Shown piece by piece: positions 16,166 through 24,269 of a DNA stretch of 25,843 nucleotides. Below the pieces are notes generated by a model, which had not been told where the DNA came from, ran no database searches, and saw only the letters and a list, made by a program, of their open reading frames with translations. Within the stretch, counting starts at the first letter, position 1. Each line of letters starts with the position of its first letter. Source of the stretch: JBFLVQ01 sp040758525. Its GTDB lineage: Bacteria; Acidobacteriota; Blastocatellia; Chloracidobacteriales; JADJPF01. Location: contig JBFLVQ010000055.1 of NCBI GenBank assembly GCA_040758525.1, forward strand, positions 1 to 25,843, in the 5' to 3' direction. The position numbers and the translations under genes were made by a program.

Positions 16166-16195
16166 GAGTACGGCAATAATACCATAGCCGTACTC
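16166..16195 (-). promoter_or_regulatory. Hairpin between the copper-protein and cox genes
   Basis: A perfect 9-bp inverted repeat, GAGTACGGC (16166-16174) and GCCGTACTC (16187-16195), encloses a 12-base loop. On the transcribed minus strand it ends 11 bases before the start of the 64-residue gene and no T-run follows, so it is not a classic terminator. It could mark an RNA-processing or attenuation site that sets the ratio of the quinol-complex half to the oxidase half. Confidence 0.5.
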
Positions 16196-16235
16196 TTAAC
16201 CTTTCAGAAAATCCCCCTAGTTAGTGCTAGCCCCT

Positions 16236-17108
16236 TCAATGCTGACAACAATCTAGTAAAAGCGCAGCACCTAGCTTGACACCATTCTGTTCAGGTGTAC
16301 GGTAAGCTGCTTCAGCTTTGAAAGTGAACTCAACTGTCTTAGCATCTTTTGCCGCTACAGTAACCTTCTGAGTCTGTGCGGGCAGTGTTTCATGCCAAGC
16401 TTCAATGGTATAGTCACCAGGCGGCAAACCTTTGATCTCAAAACTGCCATCCGCCTTTGAAACTGTATGGAAAGGATGATCAAAGACACCTAGATAAGCC
16501 TTCATCCAGGGATGAATATTGCATTTGACTGGAATAACCTCCTGTCTAGGAAATGTCTTTACAATTGGATCGCCCTTAGGCGATTGTGACTCATTCCACT
16601 CCTTATTGGTTTTTGGCAATGGATGCACATTGTGATTGGTATTGTCGGAGTTAAGCACCTTGAAGTCCTGCTGTATCATAAATGATACAACATGAGGAGT
16701 GTACTGACAGTTCTTCTGATCTAGTGTGGCAGCTTCCGCCGGCTTAGGAAAACTGTTCTTGGTAACAGGACCTTCCTTTACATAGACAATCACATTGGCC
16801 AATTTGCCATCATTTACAACCAAAGACTCAGCAGTGGCATTAGGATTGTTTTGCAGACAATAACCATCTGCGTCCATTGAGATTGGTTTTGGTTTAGGCG
16901 GGGCGCCCTCAAATTTTATTACTCCAGTGATCGTGGCTGGATCAGTTGGTGGAGTGAATGGTGGTTTGGTACCAGGATTATCATCACCATTCTCCTCAGT
17001 ACCTAGATCATCGCCTTCTGGGGCATCCTCGTCATCACTACAACTGACCGCGCCAATGGTCAGCATCAGTGCTAATAGCAGCACAAATATTTTATACTTA
17101 CTTAACAT
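16236..17108 (-). CDS. Amicyanin-like type 1 copper lipoprotein
   Basis: A 290-residue lipoprotein. Residues 1-23 are a lipoprotein signal with Cys23 at the lipobox (GAVSC), followed by an acidic and then Pro/Thr-rich linker (24-57). A cupredoxin domain (about 58-210) shows the copper ligands in NHNVH (His159 or His162) and CNIHPWM (Cys196, His199, Met202). The C-x2-H-x2-M spacing matches amicyanin (CTPHPFM). Residues 215-270 form a carboxypeptidase-regulatory-like beta-sandwich (GSFEIKGLPPGDYTIEAWHE). The tail ends oddly in LDCCQH. Placed between the octaheme cytochrome and cox genes, it probably carries electrons to CuA; that is inference. A GAGG motif 9 bases upstream supports the start. 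Confidence 0.82.
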   Translation of the reverse strand: MLSKYKIFVLLLALMLTIGAVSCSDDEDAPEGDDLGTEENGDDNPGTKPPFTPPTDPATITGVIKFEGAPPKPKPISMDADGYCLQNNPNATAESLVVNDGKLANVIVYVKEGPVTKNSFPKPAEAATLDQKNCQYTPHVVSFMIQQDFKVLNSDNTNHNVHPLPKTNKEWNESQSPKGDPIVKTFPRQEVIPVKCNIHPWMKAYLGVFDHPFHTVSKADGSFEIKGLPPGDYTIEAWHETLPAQTQKVTVAAKDAKTVEFTFKAEAAYRTPEQNGVKLGAALLLDCCQH

Positions 17109-17159
17109 TGCTAGTTACCTCTACCTATCAAGATAAAAGAGAGTTACATATTATTTTAT

Positions 17160-20100
17160 TTAGTGCGTAACGGCGATACCACGCGATCGCACTATCATCT
17201 GCTCTGGTCGATAACGGTTCCTACTGCTGAGATTTGGTGGTTGAGGTGGTCTTGGCCCAGTAGCTGCGCCACCACCACTACCAGCCAATCTACGCTGCTC
17301 TTCTGGAGTAAACTGGAACATATAACGAACCAGTAGATCGACATGGTCTTTTGTATAAGCATTAAAGCCTGCAGGCAGTGTGCCATTAAAGACCCAACGC
17401 TCGCCTTCATGTTTGAAGAGATTAGAAGGCATTGCCGTACCTGGACTGATCAACTGTGGATCGATCAACCAGCGGCCAGTCCAACCCGGCTTTAAGCGTT
17501 CGCCAGCAATCAAGAAATTGGGAGCATTCTTGCCTTTGGTCTCCCTATCATCTGTGATATGGCACTTCAAGCAAGGCGCGCCTGGTGAAGTAAAGAGTTG
17601 ACGCGCTAAGGTGCGCTCCTGCTCGCTGAGCACTTCTAGTTGAGTTGGAATATAAGGTTGAGACTGTGCTGAAACAGCCTCAAAAAACTTCACCAAAACT
17701 CGTAGTTCATTAGGTGAGAAGTTAAAGGTTGGCATACGTGCAACAAGATACGGACGTACACCATTGCGATCTGCTCCCACCGCTTTTAATGGCGCTGCAG
17801 TTGCGGGTTTTGCCCCGTTTGTACCATTAGCACCGTTAACGGGTGTGGCAGCAGCGGCTGCTCCAGCCGCTTGGTTAAGCTTATTGGCAAGTGAAGGATC
17901 AGAGAGGAAGCGCATCAGCCAATTGGGATCAACACGCGCGCCCTCAGTAGTAATTGGGGGCGGCAACTGCTCTTTCCAATCTGGATCCTGATAACGTGGC
18001 ACATTCAATTGCAATCCAGATAGTTGTCCGGCGGCAACATTATGGCAGCCAACACAGTTGTACTTCTTGATCACCCACCAGCCTTCTTGAATATCACGAC
18101 GCTGATCGGTAGGTGTGTAGAAGTATGGTGATGGTATTGAAGCCGTCTTACCGACACTGCCTAGTAGAAAAGTAGTAAGCGCATTGATCTCATCTTTATT
18201 CATATTTGGCTCAGGCATCTTAAGCCGATCCTGGGGCGCTTTCTCTTTTCCTTTATCAAAGATGGCTGGATCATCAATCTTATTTTCAAAGAAGTACTTA
18301 TGTTTGTACTTCCCTTCTTTTTTGAAATCATGCTCAAGTAGTCCAAAATCGAGTCGCTCGATCGGTTTAACACCTTCATCAGTCAGCTCTGTACCGATAC
18401 GGGCTTCTTCTTCCAAACCACTAATTTCATGGCAGCTAGCACAGCCATAGTTCTTAACTAGTGCCAGTCCCTTGCTCTTAAGTTTCTGATCATCCATAAA
18501 AGCAACCTGCTCAGCACTGGGATACTGAGCACCATTGCGTTTAAGTGTCATTAGATAGCTGGCAATATCACGTGATTCTTGATCAGAGAGGCGCAGACTA
18601 GGCATTACCGTCATCTGCTGCACCTGTAATTCGGTGCCATCATTAGGACAGCGTGAGTTACCTAGATCAAAGGTATAAGGAAGGCCCTTCTTAGCATAAT
18701 CTTCTGGACCAATATCACGCTTCTCTTTGGGACAGTAAGGGCGAGTGCGCTCACGCGGGTTATGTACCCAACGCACAATATAATCATAATTGGCCTTTTC
18801 GCCCAAACGTGAGAGGTTAGCAGCAAAATCATTACCTTGTATGTTCTTATCTTCACCAATCGAATGACAGGCTAAACAGCCACGTGTCTCAAATGCCTCT
18901 TTGCCTTTAGTAGCATCGCCTTGTGATTGTTGAACCAGTTGATCACCTTGTAAAGCACTCTGCCAGATAAAAGCCGATATTGCTTCAATCTCATCCGGCA
19001 TCAAACGGAAGCGTGGCATCTTGGTGGTAGGACGGAAATCAAAGTTATCCTTTAGCCAGACAGGAATCCATTCCTTGCGTAACTTATAGCGGATCTCTTT
19101 AAGATTTGGACCAATCTTCTTCTGATCCTGCATTAGATGCTTGGTCTGTATACGCAACTCATCAAGCTTAGAATCGATCTGGGAGATCCTTACACGCAGG
19201 CTATTGACTTGGGCATTGAGGCTTTGTGCCTCTTCATTACTCTTAGCAGTGTCAGCAGCTTTACTAGTACGGGTAATCTCACGTAACTTGGCTTCGCGAT
19301 CCTTCTCCAGACTGCTAGTCGTTAGTCGCGCATTAAAGAGAGAGTCAGTTTCACGATCAAAGCCTTCATAGCGATGACAACCCACACAGCCTTTCTCTTG
19401 ATATAACTCTTTACCCTGATTAAGCACTTCTGCGCCGGCTAGCACCAAGTCTTTAGCATGGCATTGCTGACAACCTGCTTCGATGTTCTTCTTTTCGTAG
19501 AGTGGCCACAACCAGTGTTTGTTAAGACCATGCGCCTTATCAGTACTTGAGGTAGCGCGACCATTGCCACCATGGCAAGGTGAGCAGCCAAAACGGTCTG
19601 GATCATGCTTTTGTAGTAGTTCTTTGTTAGGGTGGCTAATAAAAGCAGCGACCTCGGATTTAGTTGGTTGGCGTTTCAATACTCGCCTCAATCCTGCTGG
19701 AGTTAGTGTCAATGGTTCACGTATACCTAAGTGACAAGAGGTACAACGATCGACCAACTCTGCTCCTGCTACGTTGATCTGTTTAATCTCGTAAGTGAAA
19801 GTGTCCATCTTACGAATCAAACCATCAATCTGCTGTCTAGAAAGACTGGCAAGATTGTCCTGTACATACTGATCACGCTTCTTACGTAGCTCAGTAACAG
19901 GTTTGGTGAGCTCAGTAAGTTCAGCAGATAATTCTGCCTTACGCCGCTTACGTTCACTGAAGAGCTCTTCCAATCGAGTGTAACTGACTTTGCCATCTAC
20001 ACCAGGCAGTTTTATCTCATAAGGGCCTTTACGAGCCTCATCAATCTCGCTCTGATAGCTCTTCTTACTGCTCTCGCTGACATGTTCAAGTTCATAGGTA

Positions 20101-20510
20101 AGTGCGGCAATCTTGCTACGCGGCTCCTGCATTACGGCAGTAATGATGCTGAGTTCTGAATCGAGTTTTTTGTTCTCTTTGTCTATCTCATCACTACGCG
20201 TCTTAATGGTTGCCTCGACACTCTTTACTTCTGCCTCTAGTTGCTGGTATTCAGGGGATTCTTTGATCTTCTGTTCATCGGTCTGGCTCGGCTTTAACTG
20301 CATTTTGAGGTATTTTTTGTAGTTATCCACAAAGCGCGCCTGTACGCGCTTCCAAGGGCGCAATCCTAAAACTTCATCATAGAGCGCCCAGCCGAGTGTC
20401 GCTATCAACACCAATGAACTGATGAGTAGCGCACTACTCATAGATCTATCCACAATGGGATCCGGCTCACTCTTGCTTTCAATGATCGGGTCGTTAGTTG
20501 CGTCAGCCAC
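17160..20510 (-). CDS. Membrane-anchored octaheme cytochrome c
   Basis: A 1116-residue electron carrier. A membrane anchor (about 24-46, SALLISSLVLIATLGWALYD) is followed by 200 residues of coiled coil (Glu/Lys/Leu-rich, 60-240). Eight CxxCH heme sites follow, near residues 255 (CTSCH), 307 (CSPCH), 346 (CQQCH), 373 (CVGCH), 542 (CLACH), 688 (CASCH), 817 (CVGCH) and 978 (CLKCH). A second coiled coil lies between hemes 4 and 5, and an Ala/Asn/Gly linker at about 875-905. The heme-binding part would face the periplasm. It sits directly behind the two cytochrome b subunits where cytochrome c1 or f would be expected, and no c1 or f gene is present, so I infer that it fills that place. Translation starts at GTG 20510, with GGAGG 6 bases upstream. 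Confidence 0.9.
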   Translation of the reverse strand: MADATNDPIIESKSEPDPIVDRSMSSALLISSLVLIATLGWALYDEVLGLRPWKRVQARFVDNYKKYLKMQLKPSQTDEQKIKESPEYQQLEAEVKSVEATIKTRSDEIDKENKKLDSELSIITAVMQEPRSKIAALTYELEHVSESSKKSYQSEIDEARKGPYEIKLPGVDGKVSYTRLEELFSERKRRKAELSAELTELTKPVTELRKKRDQYVQDNLASLSRQQIDGLIRKMDTFTYEIKQINVAGAELVDRCTSCHLGIREPLTLTPAGLRRVLKRQPTKSEVAAFISHPNKELLQKHDPDRFGCSPCHGGNGRATSSTDKAHGLNKHWLWPLYEKKNIEAGCQQCHAKDLVLAGAEVLNQGKELYQEKGCVGCHRYEGFDRETDSLFNARLTTSSLEKDREAKLREITRTSKAADTAKSNEEAQSLNAQVNSLRVRISQIDSKLDELRIQTKHLMQDQKKIGPNLKEIRYKLRKEWIPVWLKDNFDFRPTTKMPRFRLMPDEIEAISAFIWQSALQGDQLVQQSQGDATKGKEAFETRGCLACHSIGEDKNIQGNDFAANLSRLGEKANYDYIVRWVHNPRERTRPYCPKEKRDIGPEDYAKKGLPYTFDLGNSRCPNDGTELQVQQMTVMPSLRLSDQESRDIASYLMTLKRNGAQYPSAEQVAFMDDQKLKSKGLALVKNYGCASCHEISGLEEEARIGTELTDEGVKPIERLDFGLLEHDFKKEGKYKHKYFFENKIDDPAIFDKGKEKAPQDRLKMPEPNMNKDEINALTTFLLGSVGKTASIPSPYFYTPTDQRRDIQEGWWVIKKYNCVGCHNVAAGQLSGLQLNVPRYQDPDWKEQLPPPITTEGARVDPNWLMRFLSDPSLANKLNQAAGAAAAATPVNGANGTNGAKPATAAPLKAVGADRNGVRPYLVARMPTFNFSPNELRVLVKFFEAVSAQSQPYIPTQLEVLSEQERTLARQLFTSPGAPCLKCHITDDRETKGKNAPNFLIAGERLKPGWTGRWLIDPQLISPGTAMPSNLFKHEGERWVFNGTLPAGFNAYTKDHVDLLVRYMFQFTPEEQRRLAGSGGGAATGPRPPQPPNLSSRNRYRPEQMIVRSRGIAVTH

Positions 20511-20542
20511 AAAAAACCTCCAGGAAACTTAATAGAGTGGTG

Positions 20543-21478
20543 TTAAATGTTGAACCAGGGTGTGATCCAAACATACTTGATACGGAAGACAATCTTGAGA
20601 ATCATCTTAATCGGGAGACTCAACATTGTTGTCAAAAAGAACTGCATCGTCATGTACTGCAAGAACGTCATCCGCTCATAGATCTTGCGATTGAAATTGT
20701 TCCAAGTGACCAGCATATGTACGAAACCACCCGCCAGCACATAATAAGCGCCTACTACGATGGCACCAAAGATCCCTTTGCCCAAAGCGCTGGTGATATT
20801 GAATAGATCAGGAAGGTCTCTATTCACTTCAAAGACCACACGAGTGTGATCCCAAGTCATACCAGGCCAGAACCACATCCAACCTGGTCCACGTATAAAC
20901 GTACCAATGACAATAATGACTATCCAGAGAATGAGAAACCCGAAACAGAATGCGCCCAGCGCAAATTTCCGCTGTTTTATCGTATAGTAGCCATTGCCTA
21001 GGGGGTTGGTATCGATATAGGGGATTACCATCAACCCTACAATAATCAATCCTGGCATGACCACACCAGCAATCCAGGGATCAAAATAGACCAACATCTC
21101 CTGTAATCCTAGAAAGTACCAAGGCGCTTTCGAGGGGTTCATAGTTAGCGTAGGGTTGGCGGGCTCTTCTAAGGGCGCATCTAAGGTGATCGACCAGACC
21201 ATTAAGATCGCCGTAACAATAATTGCGGCAAGAAACTCTACCCGCAACAGGTAAGGCCAGACATGTACCTCTCGCAACCAGCCTGGACGCCAAGGTTGAG
21301 TTTTGCGGTGATGTGTCTTAGCCATCTCTGGATTAACTTGTAGCTGTTCAATCAGACGATCATTAGCACGTGCTTGACGCAGCCCATACCAGGTATAAAA
21401 AGGAATTAGAAAGAGCATTGCGACAATAGGAATATTATCTGGTGCCGCAGTGATGGCAATTATTTGCTGCCAATCCAT
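20543..21478 (-). CDS. Cytochrome b subunit IV-like (C-terminal half of cytochrome b)
   Basis: A 311-residue membrane protein forming part of the quinol-oxidation site of the bc complex; the family is the PetD/subunit IV half of a split cytochrome b. Marks are PANPTLTMNPSKAPWYFLG (106-124) and the helix WIAGVVMPGLIIVGLMVIPY. It is almost twice the length of plant subunit IV (about 160), with an extra N-terminal membrane segment (about 14-34) and additional helices after 175. The Qo motif PEWY is replaced by APWY (118-121), so the usual glutamate is missing; Glu127 of LQEM is nearby. GAGGAGG before the ATG is a strong ribosome site. It follows the b6-like gene by 40 bases. Confidence 0.88.
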   Translation of the reverse strand: MDWQQIIAITAAPDNIPIVAMLFLIPFYTWYGLRQARANDRLIEQLQVNPEMAKTHHRKTQPWRPGWLREVHVWPYLLRVEFLAAIIVTAILMVWSITLDAPLEEPANPTLTMNPSKAPWYFLGLQEMLVYFDPWIAGVVMPGLIIVGLMVIPYIDTNPLGNGYYTIKQRKFALGAFCFGFLILWIVIIVIGTFIRGPGWMWFWPGMTWDHTRVVFEVNRDLPDLFNITSALGKGIFGAIVVGAYYVLAGGFVHMLVTWNNFNRKIYERMTFLQYMTMQFFLTTMLSLPIKMILKIVFRIKYVWITPWFNI

Positions 21479-21518
21479 AATGCCTCCTCACTAACAGATC
21501 AAATGAATCTCAAAGTTG

Positions 21519-22466
21519 TCAACGTTTCTTCTCTGCCTTAATCTCTGTCTCTAGCACGACCGGCGAGGGGCCAGAGATGCCGCCATCTTTACGCACACGC
21601 CAGAAGTGCACTGCCATAAAGACACTGGCAATCAGCGGGATGGCAATACAGTGCCAGATGTAAGAGCGCAGTAGCGCATTGGCATCTACTATCGAGCCAC
21701 CCAGTAACCCAAAGCGTATATCGTTATAAGGCGTCATACCTAGCTCTGGTCCAAATGGACCCTCATGGCCAAATAGCGGTGTAGCACGTGCCATGTTTGT
21801 ACCTACTGTTACCGCCCAAAAACCTAACTGATCATCAGGTAGTAGATAACCAGTAAATGAGAGAAGCATGGTTAGCACAAGCAGAATCACACCTACCGCC
21901 CAGTTAAACTCGCGCGGTTTTTTGTATGAGCCGGTGAGAAAGACCCGGAACATATGTAGCCATACTGTGATAATCATTAAGTGTGCTGCCCAGCGATGCA
22001 TATTGCGTAACAGCTTGCCAAAGGGAACGTCATGCTCTAAGTAGAGGATATCTCGGAATGCCTGTACTTTCGTGGGGTGATAATAGAACATTAGCAATGC
22101 ACCCGTGATTGTGAGCACAATAAAGAGATAGAAAGTAATGCCACCCATTCCCCAAGTGTAATCGTAACGTACAGCATCACGGTTAATACGGGCAGGATGC
22201 AGGTGTAGGAAGACATTACTAAGTACCCCTAGAGAACGTGAACGGGGTGTCTCATCATGTTTAACACGAAAGATAGACTTCCACAGTTGTGTCTTCTGTG
22301 GCTCTTTAATCGCGTCAATATCTTCCTGTATCTTGCCCTTTAAGACTTCTGGAGACGTTGTCTCCTTTACCACTTGCAGCCGGTCCATAAACGTAACCGG
22401 TTCCTTAGGCTTGGTTTCCACAACCTTAGTCTCTTTTTTCTCTAAACTGGTCTTGTCCGGTTCCAT
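21519..22466 (-). CDS. Cytochrome b6-like subunit of the quinol complex
   Basis: A 315-residue protein carrying the two b hemes, with four core membrane helices starting at about residue 105. Heme ligands are His157, His171, His272 and His287. The 14 residues between the last two give the b6 type rather than the bc1 type, as do GGITFYLFIVLTITGALLMF and YKKPREFNW. Gly106 stands where b6 has the Cys that binds the extra heme ci, so that heme is probably absent or not covalently held. About 95 charged residues precede the core, far more than in plant b6. GGAG 7 bases upstream fixes the ATG at 22466; a longer frame to 22622 has no ribosome site. It is followed by the subunit IV-like gene. Confidence 0.93.
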   Translation of the reverse strand: MEPDKTSLEKKETKVVETKPKEPVTFMDRLQVVKETTSPEVLKGKIQEDIDAIKEPQKTQLWKSIFRVKHDETPRSRSLGVLSNVFLHLHPARINRDAVRYDYTWGMGGITFYLFIVLTITGALLMFYYHPTKVQAFRDILYLEHDVPFGKLLRNMHRWAAHLMIITVWLHMFRVFLTGSYKKPREFNWAVGVILLVLTMLLSFTGYLLPDDQLGFWAVTVGTNMARATPLFGHEGPFGPELGMTPYNDIRFGLLGGSIVDANALLRSYIWHCIAIPLIASVFMAVHFWRVRKDGGISGPSPVVLETEIKAEKKR

Positions 22467-22528
22467 GGTATTTCTCCTGCAATAACGGTAGCAGTACCTC
22501 TCAATTGACTCGCCCAAAGTTAATACTT

Positions 22529-22546
22529 GCCTGTCGATCGACAGGC
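22529..22546. promoter_or_regulatory. 18-bp perfect palindrome upstream of the cytochrome b gene
   Basis: GCCTGTCGATCGACAGGC is identical to its reverse complement. It sits in the 255-bp gap between the Rieske and cytochrome b genes, 62 bases before the latter's start. As DNA it would suit a dimeric repressor or activator; as RNA it gives a 7-bp stem with a GATC loop. No T-run follows, so a terminator is unlikely. Confidence 0.5.
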
Positions 22547-22721
22547 CTAGGGAATCCTCTTTTGGACTACGGCCAAGAATCTCCCTGCTACGGCCCACGA
22601 TATCTTGACCGCAGACCGACACAAGAGAGCCTTTGAAAGCCCTGCCAGAGCACTCAAATAACTCGGCAGATGATCGTACCCAAGAGCAATCAGTAAAACT
22701 TAATATTTATTTTTGTCCGGT

Positions 22722-23609
22722 TTACACCTTCAAATATGAACCCGCATCGTCAAACTGAGTAGGAGCGCCTTTTGGCCATTGATAGAGCTTATTTATATCA
22801 ACAACAATTTGGCCTTCTGCATCCAGTTCGACTTTGGCTCGATCCAATGGACGTGGCGCTGGTCCTTCGAAGTTGATCCCTTCGTTGTCAAAGCCACTTC
22901 CATGGCAGGGGCACTTGAATTTATTTTCGCCCCCTTTCCAGTCGGGTGTGCATCCTAAATGTGTGCACCGTGCATAGATGACAAACAGCCGCTCCGCATT
23001 ACGAACAACCCAGATACGGTATTGAGATTGAAACTTGGTATCAACACCAATACCAAAATCGGATGGATAGCCAATACGGAAGACGGTGCTCGGCTCAAAG
23101 AGGGTTCGTGGTAAAAAGAACCGCAAGCACATGAGGGAGATCGTAGATACGAATGCCACCACTGATGTCCATACAATGCGCCGACGCGTAATTAGGTGTT
23201 CCTCAACAGGTTTACTCTCAACTGCAGCAGCAGTACGTTTGGCTGTAGCAGTTGCCGCAGCCGCTGCTGGTTTAGCCGCTGGCTTGGCAGCAGCAGCCTT
23301 TTCTACCGCTGCTTTAGCGGCAGCCGGCTTCTCTACAACAGGTTTTTCTGCCGCTGGCTTTTCTGCTGTTTTTTCCGTGCCAGCCTTTTCTGCGGCTGGC
23401 TTCTCAGTAGACTTCTCGACAGCCGGTTTCTCGGTTACTGATTTCTCAGCCGCCGCTTTTTCTGTGGCAGCCTTTTCTATAACCGGTTTGGCTGTTTTCT
23501 CTGCTGTTGCTTTTTCTGTTGTTGCTTTCTCCGTTACGGGCGGTTTTTCTGCCGACCCCTCCTTGACGATCTTCTCGTCTTCAACAGTAGGTTCTACTTT
23601 GTCACTCAT
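22722..23609 (-). CDS. Rieske iron-sulfur protein of the quinol complex
   Basis: A 295-residue protein that takes the first electron from quinol through a [2Fe-2S] cluster. The C-terminal Rieske fold holds CTHLGC (about 214-219) and CPCHGSG (about 232-238): both Cys/His ligand pairs and the bridging disulfide Cys pair. A single membrane helix lies at about 140-165 (VWTSVVAFVSTISLMCL) after Arg-Arg-Arg. The first 135 residues are an unusual cytoplasmic tail of EKPA/EKAT/AEKS-type repeats, rich in Lys, Glu, Ala and Pro. The ATG at 23609 is chosen because GGAG lies 8 bases upstream; the longer frame to 23669 has no such site. It is the first gene of the supercluster. Confidence 0.94.
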   Translation of the reverse strand: MSDKVEPTVEDEKIVKEGSAEKPPVTEKATTEKATAEKTAKPVIEKAATEKAAAEKSVTEKPAVEKSTEKPAAEKAGTEKTAEKPAAEKPVVEKPAAAKAAVEKAAAAKPAAKPAAAAATATAKRTAAAVESKPVEEHLITRRRIVWTSVVAFVSTISLMCLRFFLPRTLFEPSTVFRIGYPSDFGIGVDTKFQSQYRIWVVRNAERLFVIYARCTHLGCTPDWKGGENKFKCPCHGSGFDNEGINFEGPAPRPLDRAKVELDAEGQIVVDINKLYQWPKGAPTQFDDAGSYLKV

Positions 23610-24269
23610 CTGGAGGTCTCCCTGCTCGATGCCAATGAAAAACCGAGGATCGGCATATAACCCTATCACCTATCGGATAATCGGCGCGGGCGTGTTGGCA
23701 AGCATCAATAAGCGGTATCCACAACTGAGTTTTATGAATAAACAGTGTGGACGACATGGTGGCTAGGAATTGAATAATTGTATATAAAAACTTATATAAA
23801 AGAACTGATGTCACCAGCGTAAAAGTTGCTGATGATTGATGTCTCAAGACCCAGCCACAATTTACCTGTGATGCTACTTGCATTGCTGAATTCTCGGTAT
23901 ACGGCACGAGCTGTCTGATGAATCCTACGGATTCCATTTTTCGGAAAATTCCACAATACCCCTACGAGCGTGGAAAATATATACCAATTTTCTCTAAATG
24001 GCAACTACTGTCCACAACTTCTACCCATTTACCGCTAATGGATTAGCGAGATTATTGTGACTTTCTAGCGGTGCTTAAAAGCTCACCAAAGGTCTGTCTA
24101 GCAGCAAAAAGCTTTCTGATTAAAAGCGCTATTCGGCACAGAAATTGATGTTTTAAATTAGTACCTAAATCGCACAGACCTACGATCTGCTGGAAAGATC
24201 GGAACAGTCTGTTTGAATACTTAATGTAGAAGCTGGCTAACAATCTATCTTTTGATTAGGAGTATATAT
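23610..24269. other. Divergent intergenic region, 660 bp, no convincing gene
   Basis: It separates the Rieske operon (-) from the stress-type gene (+) and must hold both promoters, though I cannot name either -35/-10 pair with confidence. A near-palindrome CGCTAATggATTAGCG lies at 24033-24048. A 63-codon minus-strand frame at 24052-24243 (containing LKHQFLCRIALLIRKLFAAR) reads somewhat like a protein fragment, perhaps of a transposase, but has no ribosome site; I leave it uncalled. The region is AT-rich and may contain decayed mobile DNA. Confidence 0.5.

Noticed and set aside
23086..23766. 226-codon plus-strand frame opposite the Rieske gene
   Set aside because: It is the antisense of the Lys/Ala/Glu-rich repeats, which gives a long Ala/Phe/Ser frame by composition alone; the Rieske motifs on the other strand are decisive.
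23700..24030. DnaA-box-like sequences (tatccaca, tgtggac, tgtccaca) suggesting a replication origin
   Set aside because: Only imperfect matches, loosely spaced, with no dnaA, dnaN or gidA nearby. The one perfect TTATCCACA (about 20323) is inside the octaheme gene and is likely chance.
24052..24243. 63-codon minus-strand frame reading LKHQFLCRIALLIRKLFAAR, perhaps a transposase tail
   Set aside because: No ribosome site, no neighbouring transposase parts and no motif I can name; kept only as a note within the intergenic entry.
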